A DNA stretch of 52,080 nt from assembly GCF_027158485.1 (NCBI RefSeq), contig NZ_JAMKYJ010000015.1. One strand, written 5' to 3'. This document shows positions 44,576-52,080 of the stretch, piece by piece. The position numbers and the translations under genes were made by a program. The notes beneath the pieces were generated by a model. The model was not told where the DNA came from. It saw nothing but the letters and a program-made list of their open reading frames with translations, and made no database searches. This DNA is from Oxalobacter formigenes. Its GTDB lineage: Bacteria > Pseudomonadota > Gammaproteobacteria > Burkholderiales > Burkholderiaceae_D. The number at the start of each line of letters is the position of its first letter. The stretch's first letter is position 1.

Positions 44576-45275
44576 GTGGTTCTGAAAGCATGAATTTTCC
44601 TGTCTGAATCCGTCCTGAGAGCGAAACCTGCGGCTGGACGGTTGCAGTGCAAAAATACCAGCTCTGCCTGCACGCTTGCCACAAATATCCTGTTCAAATA
44701 CAAAAAAAGGGCGGAAAATTCCACCCCTTTCTCATGATTTTCAGGCATTTGCGCTTGTTCAGATACCGATTCTCAAACCGCTCTGCTGTCGCGTTTCTTC
44801 CGCGATCCCGGTTTTTTCCTTTCCACTTTCTCGCGGCATCTGACGGATTTTCCTGTCTTTACGGAGGAAGCTTTCCATTTGAAACGAAATATTCCATACA
44901 AGGCCCTTTCGTTTTCGAAAAAGCCTCATGCCAGATGGGAGAGGTTGTCCGGCATGAGGGGAAAAAAGAGGCCTGTTTTTCAGGAGTCCGGTGCATCCGG
45001 GCAGATTGCGGCTGCTTGTGAACACGTGCAGATGCATTCGAAGCCGAAACCGTATACCTCTGTCCGCTGTACGGGAACAGACGCAAGAACCCTTTAAAAT
45101 CCCCGCTTCAACGGCAGGCCCCGGAACATGGTTCGTCAATGTATGGCTATCGGTATCGGTCACGTTCAAGTGCATCCGCGAATGCTACCCTATAAAAAAG
45201 GCCGCGCCATTATCCGGCGTCAAAAGATCCTGTTTTGAATTTTGCCTGGCCATTTTGCATTCCTGTCCATCCATA
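44576..45275. other. 700-bp stretch without a supported gene
   Basis: Frames of 124-138 codons exist on both strands but lack ribosome-binding sites and coherent composition; most are Cys-, Arg- or Ser-rich. The longer plus-strand frame from 44991 runs antisense into the pirin gene. I see only the hairpin at 44704-44733. Confidence 0.4.
44704..44733 (+). terminator. Probable terminator after pgaD
   Basis: An A-rich run and GGGCGGAA pair with TTCCACCC (one mismatch), followed by CTTTC. It is about 130 bases after the pgaD stop. The T run is short, so confidence is moderate. Confidence 0.5.
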
Positions 45276-45974
45276 TTATTTCAGGTCGAACAGCAGGAAA
45301 TGTGTGTCCTTGCTGGCAACCAGCATCAGATGATCGACATTTTCGATAGCTGCCCCGTCGCCGGTATAAATGGTTTTTTCATTGTTAATCGACAGTTCGC
45401 CCTCGATCATTTGAATCCAGACGCCCCGGCCGCGGGCCACATCGTGATTGATCACCCCGCCTTCTTTCAGTTTGGCGGCGTAAACGTCAGCGTCCTGATG
45501 AATGGCGATCGAATTGTAGCGTGCGGTCTTGCTGGCGATCAGAACCATGCTGTCCGGTTCGATATCGGAAAAGGAAGCCTGTGCATATTCGGGACGGACG
45601 TTCTGCTCGTCCGGCATGATCCAGATTTGCAGGAAATGGACGGGCTCATCCTTCGAACCACAATATTCACTGTGCATGATGCCGGAACCGGCACTGATGC
45701 GCTGGACTTCACCGGCCTGCATGATTTCATGGCTGCCCATGCTGTCCTTGTGTTCCAGCGCGCCGGAAACGACATAGGAAATGATTTCCATATCATTGTG
45801 TGGATGCAACCCGAACCCTTTGCCGACCGCAACACGGTCTTCGTTGATCACGCGTAGCGATCGGAAGCCCATAAAGCGCGGGTCGTAATAGTCTGCGAAA
45901 GAAAATGTATGATAAGACTGAAGCCAGCCGTGATCGGCATAGCCCCTGTCCTGTGCGTTTCTGACGGTAATCAT
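45276..45974 (-). CDS. Pirin family protein (YhhW-like)
   Basis: A 232-aa bicupin of the pirin family. The N-terminal cupin has GFGLHPHNDMEIISYV (metal-binding histidines 57 and 59) and SGIMHSEYCG (third histidine), with the acidic ligand probably in between. The C-terminal cupin has lost metal ligands, as is usual. The closest characterised relative type is E. coli YhhW, which shows quercetin dioxygenase activity in vitro; the natural role is unclear. AAGGA lies 7 bases before the ATG at 45974. It has its own promoter region facing the moaA leader. Confidence 0.88.
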   Translation of the reverse strand: MITVRNAQDRGYADHGWLQSYHTFSFADYYDPRFMGFRSLRVINEDRVAVGKGFGLHPHNDMEIISYVVSGALEHKDSMGSHEIMQAGEVQRISAGSGIMHSEYCGSKDEPVHFLQIWIMPDEQNVRPEYAQASFSDIEPDSMVLIASKTARYNSIAIHQDADVYAAKLKEGGVINHDVARGRGVWIQMIEGELSINNEKTIYTGDGAAIENVDHLMLVASKDTHFLLFDLK

Positions 45975-46151
45975 CTTGAGTCCTTTTCAAAAAACTGTCT
46001 TCGATTCATCCTGTTTCGTTTTCTCCTGAAAACCGATATTTTTCATCGATTTCAAAAAAACCGGATTCCTTAATGGATTCATATTAGAGAGTTGAAAAAG
46101 ACAGCCATTTGAGTGATCGTAAAAAAGCTCCATTCATTCCGGAGTTTTATC

Positions 46152-46283
46152 ATGGAAAACGGATTATTTGAAATTTTCCTTTCAAAACGAAAAATGTCCG
46201 TTCCACATGTATACCCATTCCCCCGTCCTGTCTTTTTCCGGACGAAAACGTTTCATTCTTTTGATCTGGAGCCCCTTTTATGA
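46152..46283 (+). CDS. Small upstream ORF 1 of moaA (43 aa)
   Basis: Not a recognised protein. The ATG at 46152 has an excellent ribosome-binding site (CGGAG, 7 bases upstream). The 43 codons end in TGA at 46281-46283, which overlaps the ATG of the next small ORF as ATGA. The peptide is rich in F, P and K. It may be a leader whose translation drives the downstream ORFs. Coding potential is unproven. Confidence 0.4.
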   Translation: MENGLFEIFLSKRKMSVPHVYPFPRPVFFRTKTFHSFDLEPLL

Positions 46284-46348
46284 AACAATTTCGGGTTCGT
46301 GATATCGTTACAGTCTCTCATTTCTCTTTTTTGACCATTTGTCGATGA
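46280..46348 (+). CDS. Small upstream ORF 2 of moaA (22 aa)
   Basis: The 22 codons begin MKQFRVRDIVTVSHF and end in a TGA (46346-46348) that overlaps the moaA ATG as ATGA. Its start overlaps the stop of upstream ORF 1 in the same way. GGAG lies 10 bases upstream. It may couple translation from ORF 1 to moaA, which has no ribosome-binding site of its own. Confidence 0.4.
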   Translation: MKQFRVRDIVTVSHFSFLTICR

Positions 46349-47457
46349 GCCGTTCAGTCATTCCCATCCTGCGACAGGAAAACCCTGAAATGCCTGTCAG
46401 GCCGGAAATCATCCTGCCTGCGATGAGTATTCCTGTGCTCGACAGACTTGAACGCCCACTTAAAGACTTGCGCATTTCCGTCACCGACCGGTGCAATTTC
46501 AGGTGTGTCTATTGCATGCCGAAACAGGTTTTCGGCAAGGATTTCCGCTTCATTCCCCATTCCGACATGCTTTCCTTCGAAGAGATCGCCCGGCTTGCCC
46601 GTCTTTTCGTGGCCCGTGGTGTCGAAAAGATCCGGCTGACGGGAGGGGAACCGCTTTTGCGCAAGAATGTCGAACGGCTGATCGAACAGCTTTCCCGACT
46701 GAAAACACCGGAAGGCCGCCCCATCGATCTGACCCTGACGACAAACGGTTCCATGCTGGCGAAAAAAGCCCAAACCCTCTTCGACGCAGGCCTGAAACGC
46801 ATTACGGTATCGCTCGATGCCCTTGATGACACGGTTTTTCGCCAGATGAACGATGTCGATTTTTCCGTCAGGGACGTTTTACACGGTATCGACACGGCCC
46901 TTGCGGTCGGGTTCGACCCCGTCAAGGTCAATACCGTAGTCAAAAAAGGCATGAACGAACATCAGGTTCTCCCGCTTGCCCGCCATTTCCGGAACTCGCC
47001 CGTCATCGTCCGTTTCATCGAATACATGGACGTCGGTTCGTCGAACGACTGGGAAGAAAGGGAAATCATCCCTTCTGAAAAGCTGATCCGCCTGATCGGC
47101 TCCGAAATGCCGATCGAGCCGCTGGACCGCCATTACGCAGGCGAAACTGCCGAACGCTGGCGCTATCGTGACGGCAGCGGTGAAATCGGTTTTATCGCCA
47201 GCGTTACCCAGGCGTTTTGCCGCGACTGTACGCGCCTTCGCCTGTCTACCGAAGGCAAACTGTACAAATGCCTTTTCGCAACGGATGGCCATGATATCCG
47301 GTCCATGCTGAGAGACGGCTGGTCGGATGACGAAATCTCGAGCGCACTGGCACAGCACTGGCAGGAAAGGGACAACCGCTATTCCGAACTGCGGGCAAAC
47401 AATACCCTGCCTTTGGCCGGAAGCAAAAAAATAGAAATGTCCTATATTGGAGGCTGA
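46345..47457 (+). CDS. moaA: GTP 3',8-cyclase MoaA
   Basis: A 370-aa radical SAM enzyme for the first step of molybdenum-cofactor synthesis, converting GTP to 3',8-cyclo-GTP. The N-terminal cluster motif is CNFRCVYC; LTGGEPLLR is the SAM-binding GGE motif. The C-terminal second cluster is FCRDCTRLRLS followed by the third cysteine in LYKC. The protein ends in GG, the usual MoaA tail. I use ATG 46345 (MSRSVIPI), since related Burkholderiales proteins begin similarly; a TTG six bases earlier is in frame. The ATG overlaps a 22-codon upstream ORF. mobA starts five bases after its stop. Confidence 0.92.
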   Translation: MSRSVIPILRQENPEMPVRPEIILPAMSIPVLDRLERPLKDLRISVTDRCNFRCVYCMPKQVFGKDFRFIPHSDMLSFEEIARLARLFVARGVEKIRLTGGEPLLRKNVERLIEQLSRLKTPEGRPIDLTLTTNGSMLAKKAQTLFDAGLKRITVSLDALDDTVFRQMNDVDFSVRDVLHGIDTALAVGFDPVKVNTVVKKGMNEHQVLPLARHFRNSPVIVRFIEYMDVGSSNDWEEREIIPSEKLIRLIGSEMPIEPLDRHYAGETAERWRYRDGSGEIGFIASVTQAFCRDCTRLRLSTEGKLYKCLFATDGHDIRSMLRDGWSDDEISSALAQHWQERDNRYSELRANNTLPLAGSKKIEMSYIGG

Positions 47458-47461
47458 TCCA

Positions 47462-48118
47462 TTGGCAGACATAACACGTCAGAAAGACGCTTTTCCCGCT
47501 TCATACAAAGACCGGGTGACCGGAGTCATTCTGGCAGGAGGCCAGGGCAAACGCATGGGTATGGCAGACAAGGGCTTGCAAGTCTTCGACGGCAAACCGA
47601 TGGTAAAACACGTTATCGACCGGATTGCCCCGCAAGTCAACAAACTCATTATCAACGCCAACCGGAACGGTGAAACGTACCGGTCATTCGGATATCCTGT
47701 TTTCAAGGACGTACCACTCGATTATTCGGGCCCGCTGGCCGGTTTTCTGACCGGACTGCGTCATTGCGAATCACCCTGGCTGCTCACCGTGCCGTGTGAC
47801 ACTCCTTTCGTTTCGCCTGAACTGGTCGAAAAACTGGCTATTGCACTGGAAAAGGAACAGGCCGACCTGGCGATAGCCTGTATTCCTTCTGGCGATGGGT
47901 GTCGCATCCAGCCGGTATTTTCCCTGATGAAAAAAACGCTCAGGCCGCATCTTGAATCTTTTCTGGAAAACGGCGGTCGAAAAATCGACAGCTGGACTTC
48001 AACATTAAAGACCGTTGAAGTATGCTTTAATGATACTCATGCGTTTGAAAACATCAATACGCCCGTCGATCTGGAAAAATACCAGCCAGCTTCCCCCCAA
48101 CCGGAAAAACGCTCATGA
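47462..48118 (+). CDS. mobA: Molybdenum cofactor guanylyltransferase MobA
   Basis: A 218-aa nucleotidyltransferase that adds GMP to molybdopterin to give the MGD cofactor. The signature is GVILAGGQGKRMGMADKGLQ near residue 22. YSGPLAGFLTGL and VPCDTPF (metal-binding aspartate) follow. I choose TTG 47462 because GGAGG lies 8-10 bases upstream inside the end of moaA. The earlier in-frame TTG at 47447 contains that site. Its last codons overlap the moeA start (ATGA). Confidence 0.88.
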   Translation: MADITRQKDAFPASYKDRVTGVILAGGQGKRMGMADKGLQVFDGKPMVKHVIDRIAPQVNKLIINANRNGETYRSFGYPVFKDVPLDYSGPLAGFLTGLRHCESPWLLTVPCDTPFVSPELVEKLAIALEKEQADLAIACIPSGDGCRIQPVFSLMKKTLRPHLESFLENGGRKIDSWTSTLKTVEVCFNDTHAFENINTPVDLEKYQPASPQPEKRS

Positions 48119-49404
48119 CCCAACACGCTTCTGTCCTTGACGAACTGACCCGTGGCCTCCCTTCCTACAATCCCGATTCCCTGTCGGTCAGACTGGCGCA
48201 CGACCTTATTCACAGTTTTGTTTCTCCTGTCGGCGCCATCGAACGGGTTGTCCTGAAAAACAGTTTGGGACGCGTTCTGGCCGAAGACATTGTCTCGTCC
48301 TTTTCCGTTCCCGCCTTCGACAACTCGGCAATGGACGGCTATGCCTTTTCCTGCAAAAACCTCGACCTCTCCCAGCCCGTGACCCTGAAAGTGGCCGGTT
48401 ATTCCTACGCAGGCCATCCCTATACCACCCGGGTCGGTTTCGGCGAATGCATTCGCATCATGACCGGCGCGATGATTCCGCAAGGCTGCGATACCGTAGT
48501 CCAGCAGGAAAACGTCAAACTGCTCGATGAAACCCATTTGACCATCCCGCCGAAAACCGCTGTCTGTGGCGACAACATCCGTCGTGCCGGGGAAAATCTG
48601 GCCGCCGGTTCGGTCGCCCTGACTGAAGGCACCGTGCTGCGTCCTGCCCATATTGGCCTGCTTGCCTCGCTGGGTGTGGCCGAAGTGCCTGTGCGCCGCC
48701 GTGTCCGCGTTGCCCTGCTCTCCACAGGCGATGAACTGCGTCCAACAGGCATGGAACTGGACGACGGCGCCGTTTACGACAGCAACCGTGCGGTGCTGGC
48801 TGCCATGATGGAACGGCTTGGCTGCGATGTAATGGATATGGGCATTGTGGCCGACGATCCGGCCGAACTGGAAGCCACCCTGAAAACCGCCGCCGAAAAT
48901 GCCGATGCCATCGTCACCTCCGGTGGCGTATCCGTCGGCGTGGCCGATTATACAAAACAGGTCATGGCCAATATGGGTGACGTTGCCTTCTGGTCGATCA
49001 AAATGCGCCCCGGCAGACCGATGGCTTTCGGGAAAATCAACTCCGGCAAGCAGAGCGCCATTCTCTTCGGTTTGCCCGGTAATCCGGTCGCCGTCATGAT
49101 CTCGTTTTACTTTTTCGTGCGGGATGCCCTTTTGCATATGATGGGAGCGACGCACTCGCCACTCGTGACCGTCAAGGCACAGACAGCCACCAATCTGTCC
49201 AAAAGAGCGGGACGCACTGAATTCCAGCGCGGCGTCGTGACCGAAAATGCCGACGGCCTGACGGTCAGGACGACCGGCGAACAGGGTTCCGGCATCCTGC
49301 GTTCGATGGCGGAAGCCAACTGTATCATCGTCTTGCCCGAAGAACGCGAACAGGTGCGCGCAGGTGAACAGGTCGATATCGTCCTTCTGGAAGGCCTCGC
49401 CTAG
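48115..49404 (+). CDS. moeA: Molybdopterin molybdenumtransferase MoeA
   Basis: A 429-aa enzyme that inserts molybdate into adenylated molybdopterin. Domain hallmarks are LAEDIVSSFSVPAFDNSAMD near the N-terminus, IMTGAMIPQGCDTVV, and the MoCF-binding part with LLSTGDEL, SGGVSVGVADY and FGLPGNPVAVM. It is the third gene of the moaA-mobA-moeA unit and is translationally coupled to mobA by an ATGA overlap. Supplying Moco to anaerobic oxidoreductases such as formate dehydrogenases would fit the inferred lifestyle. The nfo gene follows after 14 bases. Confidence 0.93.
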   Translation: MTQHASVLDELTRGLPSYNPDSLSVRLAHDLIHSFVSPVGAIERVVLKNSLGRVLAEDIVSSFSVPAFDNSAMDGYAFSCKNLDLSQPVTLKVAGYSYAGHPYTTRVGFGECIRIMTGAMIPQGCDTVVQQENVKLLDETHLTIPPKTAVCGDNIRRAGENLAAGSVALTEGTVLRPAHIGLLASLGVAEVPVRRRVRVALLSTGDELRPTGMELDDGAVYDSNRAVLAAMMERLGCDVMDMGIVADDPAELEATLKTAAENADAIVTSGGVSVGVADYTKQVMANMGDVAFWSIKMRPGRPMAFGKINSGKQSAILFGLPGNPVAVMISFYFFVRDALLHMMGATHSPLVTVKAQTATNLSKRAGRTEFQRGVVTENADGLTVRTTGEQGSGILRSMAEANCIIVLPEEREQVRAGEQVDIVLLEGLA

Positions 49405-49418
49405 AGTAGCTTATAAAT

Positions 49419-50252
49419 ATGTTTAATATCGGCTGCCATCTCTCTGTTTCAAAAGGTCTTTTCCGGATGGGAAAGGACGCGCTTTCCATCGGCGCCAATA
49501 CCTTTCAATGCTTTTTGCGCAATCCGCGTGGCGGTGCAGCAAAGAAACTGGACCTGGCCGACGGTTTGGCCTTGAAGCAATTGATGGACGAAAACGGTTT
49601 TGCTCCGATCGTCGTTCACGCCCCCTATACCCTGAACGCCTGCGCCAAAGACGAGCGCCTGCGCGACTTTGCCTTTGAAACCATTTTAGACGACATCAGC
49701 CGCATGGCGCTTCTTCCCGGCAACCTGTACAACTTCCATCCGGGCAGCCATGTCGGACAGGGGATCGGCAAGGGAATCGAACTGATCATCGACCTGTTGA
49801 ACCGGGTGCTGGAAACCGGTCCCGAACCGACGCTTTTGCTGGAAACGATGTCCGGATCGGGCAGTGAAGTCGGCAGCCGCTTCGAAGAATTGAAAGCCAT
49901 CCTAGACGGCTGCGGCAACCATCCGAAAACAGGCGTCTGTCTCGATACCTGCCACGTCTGGTCTGCCGGTTACGACGTCGTCAACCGGCTTGACGACGTA
50001 CTGGAAGAATTCGATTCAGTCATTGGTCTGAAGCATCTCCATGCCATCCACCTGAACGACAGCCTGATGCCCTTCGGCAGCCACAAGGACAGACACGCGA
50101 CAATCGGGGAAGGCACCATCGGCATCGACGCGATCACCCGGATCATCAACCATCCTGTATTGAAAAACCTGCCGTTCTGTCTGGAAACGCCCAACGAACT
50201 GCCGGGCCATGCCGAAGAAATCGCCCTGCTGAAAAGCCTTTACCGGGACTGA
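49419..50252 (+). CDS. nfo: Deoxyribonuclease IV (AP endonuclease)
   Basis: A 277-aa AP endonuclease of family 2 (endonuclease IV), a TIM barrel with three metal ions that incises DNA at abasic sites and oxidised bases. Metal-ligand segments are VVHAPY, NFHPGSHVG, LLETMSGSG, CLDTCHVWSAGYD and HLNDSLMPFGSHKDRHATIG with its terminal LETP strand. The start has only a weak ribosome-binding site. The 14-base gap suggests transcription with moeA. It is convergent with the HipA-like gene, 23 bases away, and no terminator is visible between them. Confidence 0.92.
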   Translation: MFNIGCHLSVSKGLFRMGKDALSIGANTFQCFLRNPRGGAAKKLDLADGLALKQLMDENGFAPIVVHAPYTLNACAKDERLRDFAFETILDDISRMALLPGNLYNFHPGSHVGQGIGKGIELIIDLLNRVLETGPEPTLLLETMSGSGSEVGSRFEELKAILDGCGNHPKTGVCLDTCHVWSAGYDVVNRLDDVLEEFDSVIGLKHLHAIHLNDSLMPFGSHKDRHATIGEGTIGIDAITRIINHPVLKNLPFCLETPNELPGHAEEIALLKSLYRD

Positions 50253-50275
50253 ACCCGGCCTGACTTTTCAAGCAT

Positions 50276-51544
50276 TCAGTTTTTCAGCTGGGAGCGCAAG
50301 TTCTGGATGCCGTAATAACGGGCATCGACGATATCCTCATCCACACCCTGCTGTGTCATGATGTCCTGCAAGCTGTCCAGTTTGCGCCCAAAACGGTCAA
50401 TCTCGACCAGAACAGCCGACATTTCTTCCGGAGGGATGTCCAGACTGTCCAGAATATCGTTCCAGTTATCGAGAATATCCCCGTTTTTATCCATCCATTC
50501 CATCGACCGTTCAATATCGTCCGTCAACAGATAAGACGGCGAAAAGTCAAAAATGGGGGTCAGTCCGATTTTTCCATGCAGCATCCTGACCGCTTTATTG
50601 AAGGGATGGTTATCGATATTGCCCATCGCCATATTGAGAATATCCCGTTTCAGGTATTCCACCGTCGTCGCAAAAGGATCGGACACAAATTTCCGCAAGG
50701 TCTTCAAAGCGACATTATGGGAAGGTCTTTCGGAGGCATCGGCCAGCTGGCACAGCGAAGCGATGCTTTCCTGATGGTGCCGGATAACGCCCGTTTCCGT
50801 GACCGTTCGGTCAAAACGCGGAATGAACAGCATATCGCTTTGCCACTTCGGCAATTCACCGACAGCCAGACCCATTTCACGGGCGACACGAACATAAGCC
50901 GTTTCGTTTTCAAGAATTTTCCAGTCTGCCAGATTGCGACCCCGGGAAAGCTTGACCAGAAAATGACGCGCCGCCCTTGTGTCCGGCAAGGCAGCATCCG
51001 CATACCACAGGCCGTCCTTGTCCTGCGTCATCAAAAATTTGGGTGTTTTCCCCTGAACGGACGTCGTTCCTGCCGACAGCATGCCATGCTCTTCAAGGTA
51101 TTCCACAAAATTCTCGCTCCGCTCAAGAATTTCCTTGATCGTAAACCCCCGATTGACCCAGAGCGGCGCTTTTTTGCTTAAAAAATTCCGGTAAAACACG
51201 TTCGCTTCGGCAATCCGCAAATTGCCGATCGGATTGATCGCCCCGACAAGCATCAGTTTCCAGTCGGTCGCAAGCTCTTCCTGAATGTGGCATTCATAAA
51301 GCAGATATTCCCGCCCTTCCCCGCGCGGTACCATATCCAGCATGAAAGAAGGCCAATGAGACAGACGGTAGGGTTCCTTGCGGACAGGAAAATGAATCGA
51401 GACGGGCAGGCTGCCGTTTTCAACATAATCGGGCAGATACGTCAGAACGGAAGGCGATTGCGATCCGGCCGACGGATTTTCCGTTTCGACGATGCAGCAA
51501 GGCTGCCATTGACCGCGGTCGAAAATTTCAATCGTGCATTGCAT
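50276..51544 (-). CDS. HipA-like serine/threonine kinase without adjacent HipB
   Basis: A 422-aa HipA-family kinase. The glycine-rich loop with the regulatory serine reads GTTSVQGKTPK (160-169), with ATP-binding K198 in VKLSRG, E212 in ENETAYVRVA, and FIPRFDR. The catalytic D311 is in GNIDNHPFN, and the metal-binding D333 in PIFDFSP. All key positions are present, so it is probably active. E. coli HipA phosphorylates glutamyl-tRNA synthetase and induces dormancy, countered by the DNA-binding antitoxin HipB. No HipB-like helix-turn-helix gene flanks it: upstream is a divergent leader and downstream the convergent nfo. The start has GAGGTG 6 bases upstream. A HipA-fold protein with another role is also possible. 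Confidence 0.82.
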   Translation of the reverse strand: MQCTIEIFDRGQWQPCCIVETENPSAGSQSPSVLTYLPDYVENGSLPVSIHFPVRKEPYRLSHWPSFMLDMVPRGEGREYLLYECHIQEELATDWKLMLVGAINPIGNLRIAEANVFYRNFLSKKAPLWVNRGFTIKEILERSENFVEYLEEHGMLSAGTTSVQGKTPKFLMTQDKDGLWYADAALPDTRAARHFLVKLSRGRNLADWKILENETAYVRVAREMGLAVGELPKWQSDMLFIPRFDRTVTETGVIRHHQESIASLCQLADASERPSHNVALKTLRKFVSDPFATTVEYLKRDILNMAMGNIDNHPFNKAVRMLHGKIGLTPIFDFSPSYLLTDDIERSMEWMDKNGDILDNWNDILDSLDIPPEEMSAVLVEIDRFGRKLDSLQDIMTQQGVDEDIVDARYYGIQNLRSQLKN

Positions 51545-51653
51545 GGATCACCTCGCTTGAAGAGACATTCCCCATCTTATCAGATAGAGAAAGCCTGACA
51601 TAGTTTCATCCCTTCTTCCGGTCGGATTTTATTACAAAATACAAGTGACATAG

Positions 51654-51682
51654 CTGACCGAAGAGTATTTATCCTGTATAAA
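51654..51682 (+). promoter_or_regulatory. Sigma-70-type promoter, copy 2
   Basis: -35 CTGACC (51654-51659), 17-base spacer, -10 TATAAA (51677-51682), matching the promoter at 5587 in elements and spacing. The upstream ACATAGCTGAC is also shared. It is divergent from the HipA-like gene. Confidence 0.65.
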
Positions 51683-51691
51683 TGAAAGAGA

Positions 51692-51836
51692 CGGGCGACA
51701 TGCGCCCGGTTTTCGAAATTGACACGAGGCTTTTCCAATGGAGGGGCCTTTTTTATACCTGAAGCCTTCCTGACGGGAGGCTTTTTTTATTTCTGAAGCC
51801 TTCCGCCATTACCTCATGAGCCGGAAGGCTTTTTCA
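51692..51836 (+). promoter_or_regulatory. Leader with four serial terminator-like hairpins, copy 2
   Basis: Hairpins are CGGGCG / CGCCCG (51692-51708), GGCTTTTCC-AAT-GGAGGGGCC with T6 (51728-51748), AAGCCTTCC-TGAC-GGGAGGCTT with T7 (51762-51783), and AAGCCTTCC, an 18-base loop, GGAAGGCTT (51796-51831). Compared with copy 1 one hairpin is absent. The others retain pairing through paired substitutions, and the third is almost identical. Confidence 0.7.
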
Positions 51837-51853
51837 TTGGCAAAAGATACGTA

Positions 51854-52080
51854 ATGAGTGGAATCGATGACTACTTTGGGGCTGCCGGAGACATGTACTC
51901 AGGAAGCCAGGACCCCGAAGAACAAAACCGTGCACTGGAACGTGAAGCCGAGAGACGGAGGCGCGAACAGGAACGGGAACAGGCAAGGATATTGCGGGAA
52001 CAACAGGCCGCGCAGGCCGAACAGCTAAAATCCCTCCAGCAAAATACTCAAAAACCAGTCGTCACCGATAACGATAAACG
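51854..52080 (+). CDS. Paralogue of the 563-aa unknown protein, truncated by window end
   Basis: 75 codons are visible. The start MSGIDDYFGAAGDMYSG and the coiled-coil segment SGSQDPEEQNRALEREAE match the gene at 5802 closely for ~60 residues. After KSLQQ the two diverge (NTQKPVVTDNDK here). The ATG has no strong ribosome-binding site, in contrast to copy 1. The gene stands behind the same promoter and hairpin array. Function unknown. It continues beyond the window. Confidence 0.7.
   Translation, partial: MSGIDDYFGAAGDMYSGSQDPEEQNRALEREAERRRREQEREQARILREQQAAQAEQLKSLQQNTQKPVVTDNDK

Noticed and set aside
44991..45857. 288-codon plus-strand ORF overlapping the pirin gene
   Set aside because: Antisense to the pirin cupin domain; the upstream part lacks a ribosome-binding site and domain pattern.
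46000..46150. Moco riboswitch upstream of moaA
   Set aside because: I cannot recognise the conserved core of that riboswitch; a covariance-model search would be decisive.

Overview
The window reads as chromosomal DNA of a betaproteobacterium of the order Burkholderiales, most likely an Oxalobacter-like member of the Oxalobacteraceae. This is inferred from family resemblance and not tested. The clues are the rluC / HAD phosphatase / sppA block divergent from rne, the moaA-mobA-moeA block nearby, a base composition near 50% G+C, a perfect FNR-type anaerobiosis box, and many surface and secreted proteins as in a host-associated anaerobe.

Layout. 1-4.6 kb: an autotransporter adhesin with Chlamydia-Pmp-like repeats, split by an A8 tract that looks phase-variable. 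4.6-9.6 kb: gene remnants, two intact Sel1-repeat exported proteins, and a 563-aa protein of unknown function behind an unusual leader (promoter followed by serial terminator-like hairpins). The same promoter, hairpin array and N-terminus recur at the right edge (51.65-52.08 kb). 9.9-14.9 kb: an EamA transporter and four small-molecule enzymes (aldo/keto reductase, flavodoxin-fold oxidoreductase, RibD-C reductase, alpha/beta hydrolase). 15-19.1 kb: a second EamA transporter, a LysR regulator divergent from a TDT-family transporter, and a methyltransferase/DsrE pair. 19.7-22.7 kb: a PI-PLC-like protein and a histidine acid phosphatase, both without a visible signal peptide. 23.1-28.2 kb: a 1700-aa LapA-like RTX adhesin with an exact 660-bp internal duplication, preceded by the FNR box. 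28.4-33.6 kb: a third EamA transporter, a flavodoxin, a DnaQ-like exonuclease, a BASS transporter and two exported proteins. 33.7-39.9 kb: sppA, HAD phosphatase and rluC, divergent from rne. 40.7-44.6 kb: pgaBCD without pgaA. 45.3-50.3 kb: pirin, moaA-mobA-moeA, and nfo. 50.3-51.5 kb: a HipA-like kinase without a HipB partner.

Themes. Three independent surface or biofilm systems occur here: an autotransporter, a LapA-like adhesin with a putative LapG cleavage site, and PNAG synthesis. The most unusual feature is the duplicated module of conserved promoter, four or five serial intrinsic-terminator hairpins and a protein with a conserved coiled-coil head. Paired substitutions between the two copies preserve the stems, so the RNA structure appears selected. 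Such a gene should be nearly silent unless antitermination occurs.
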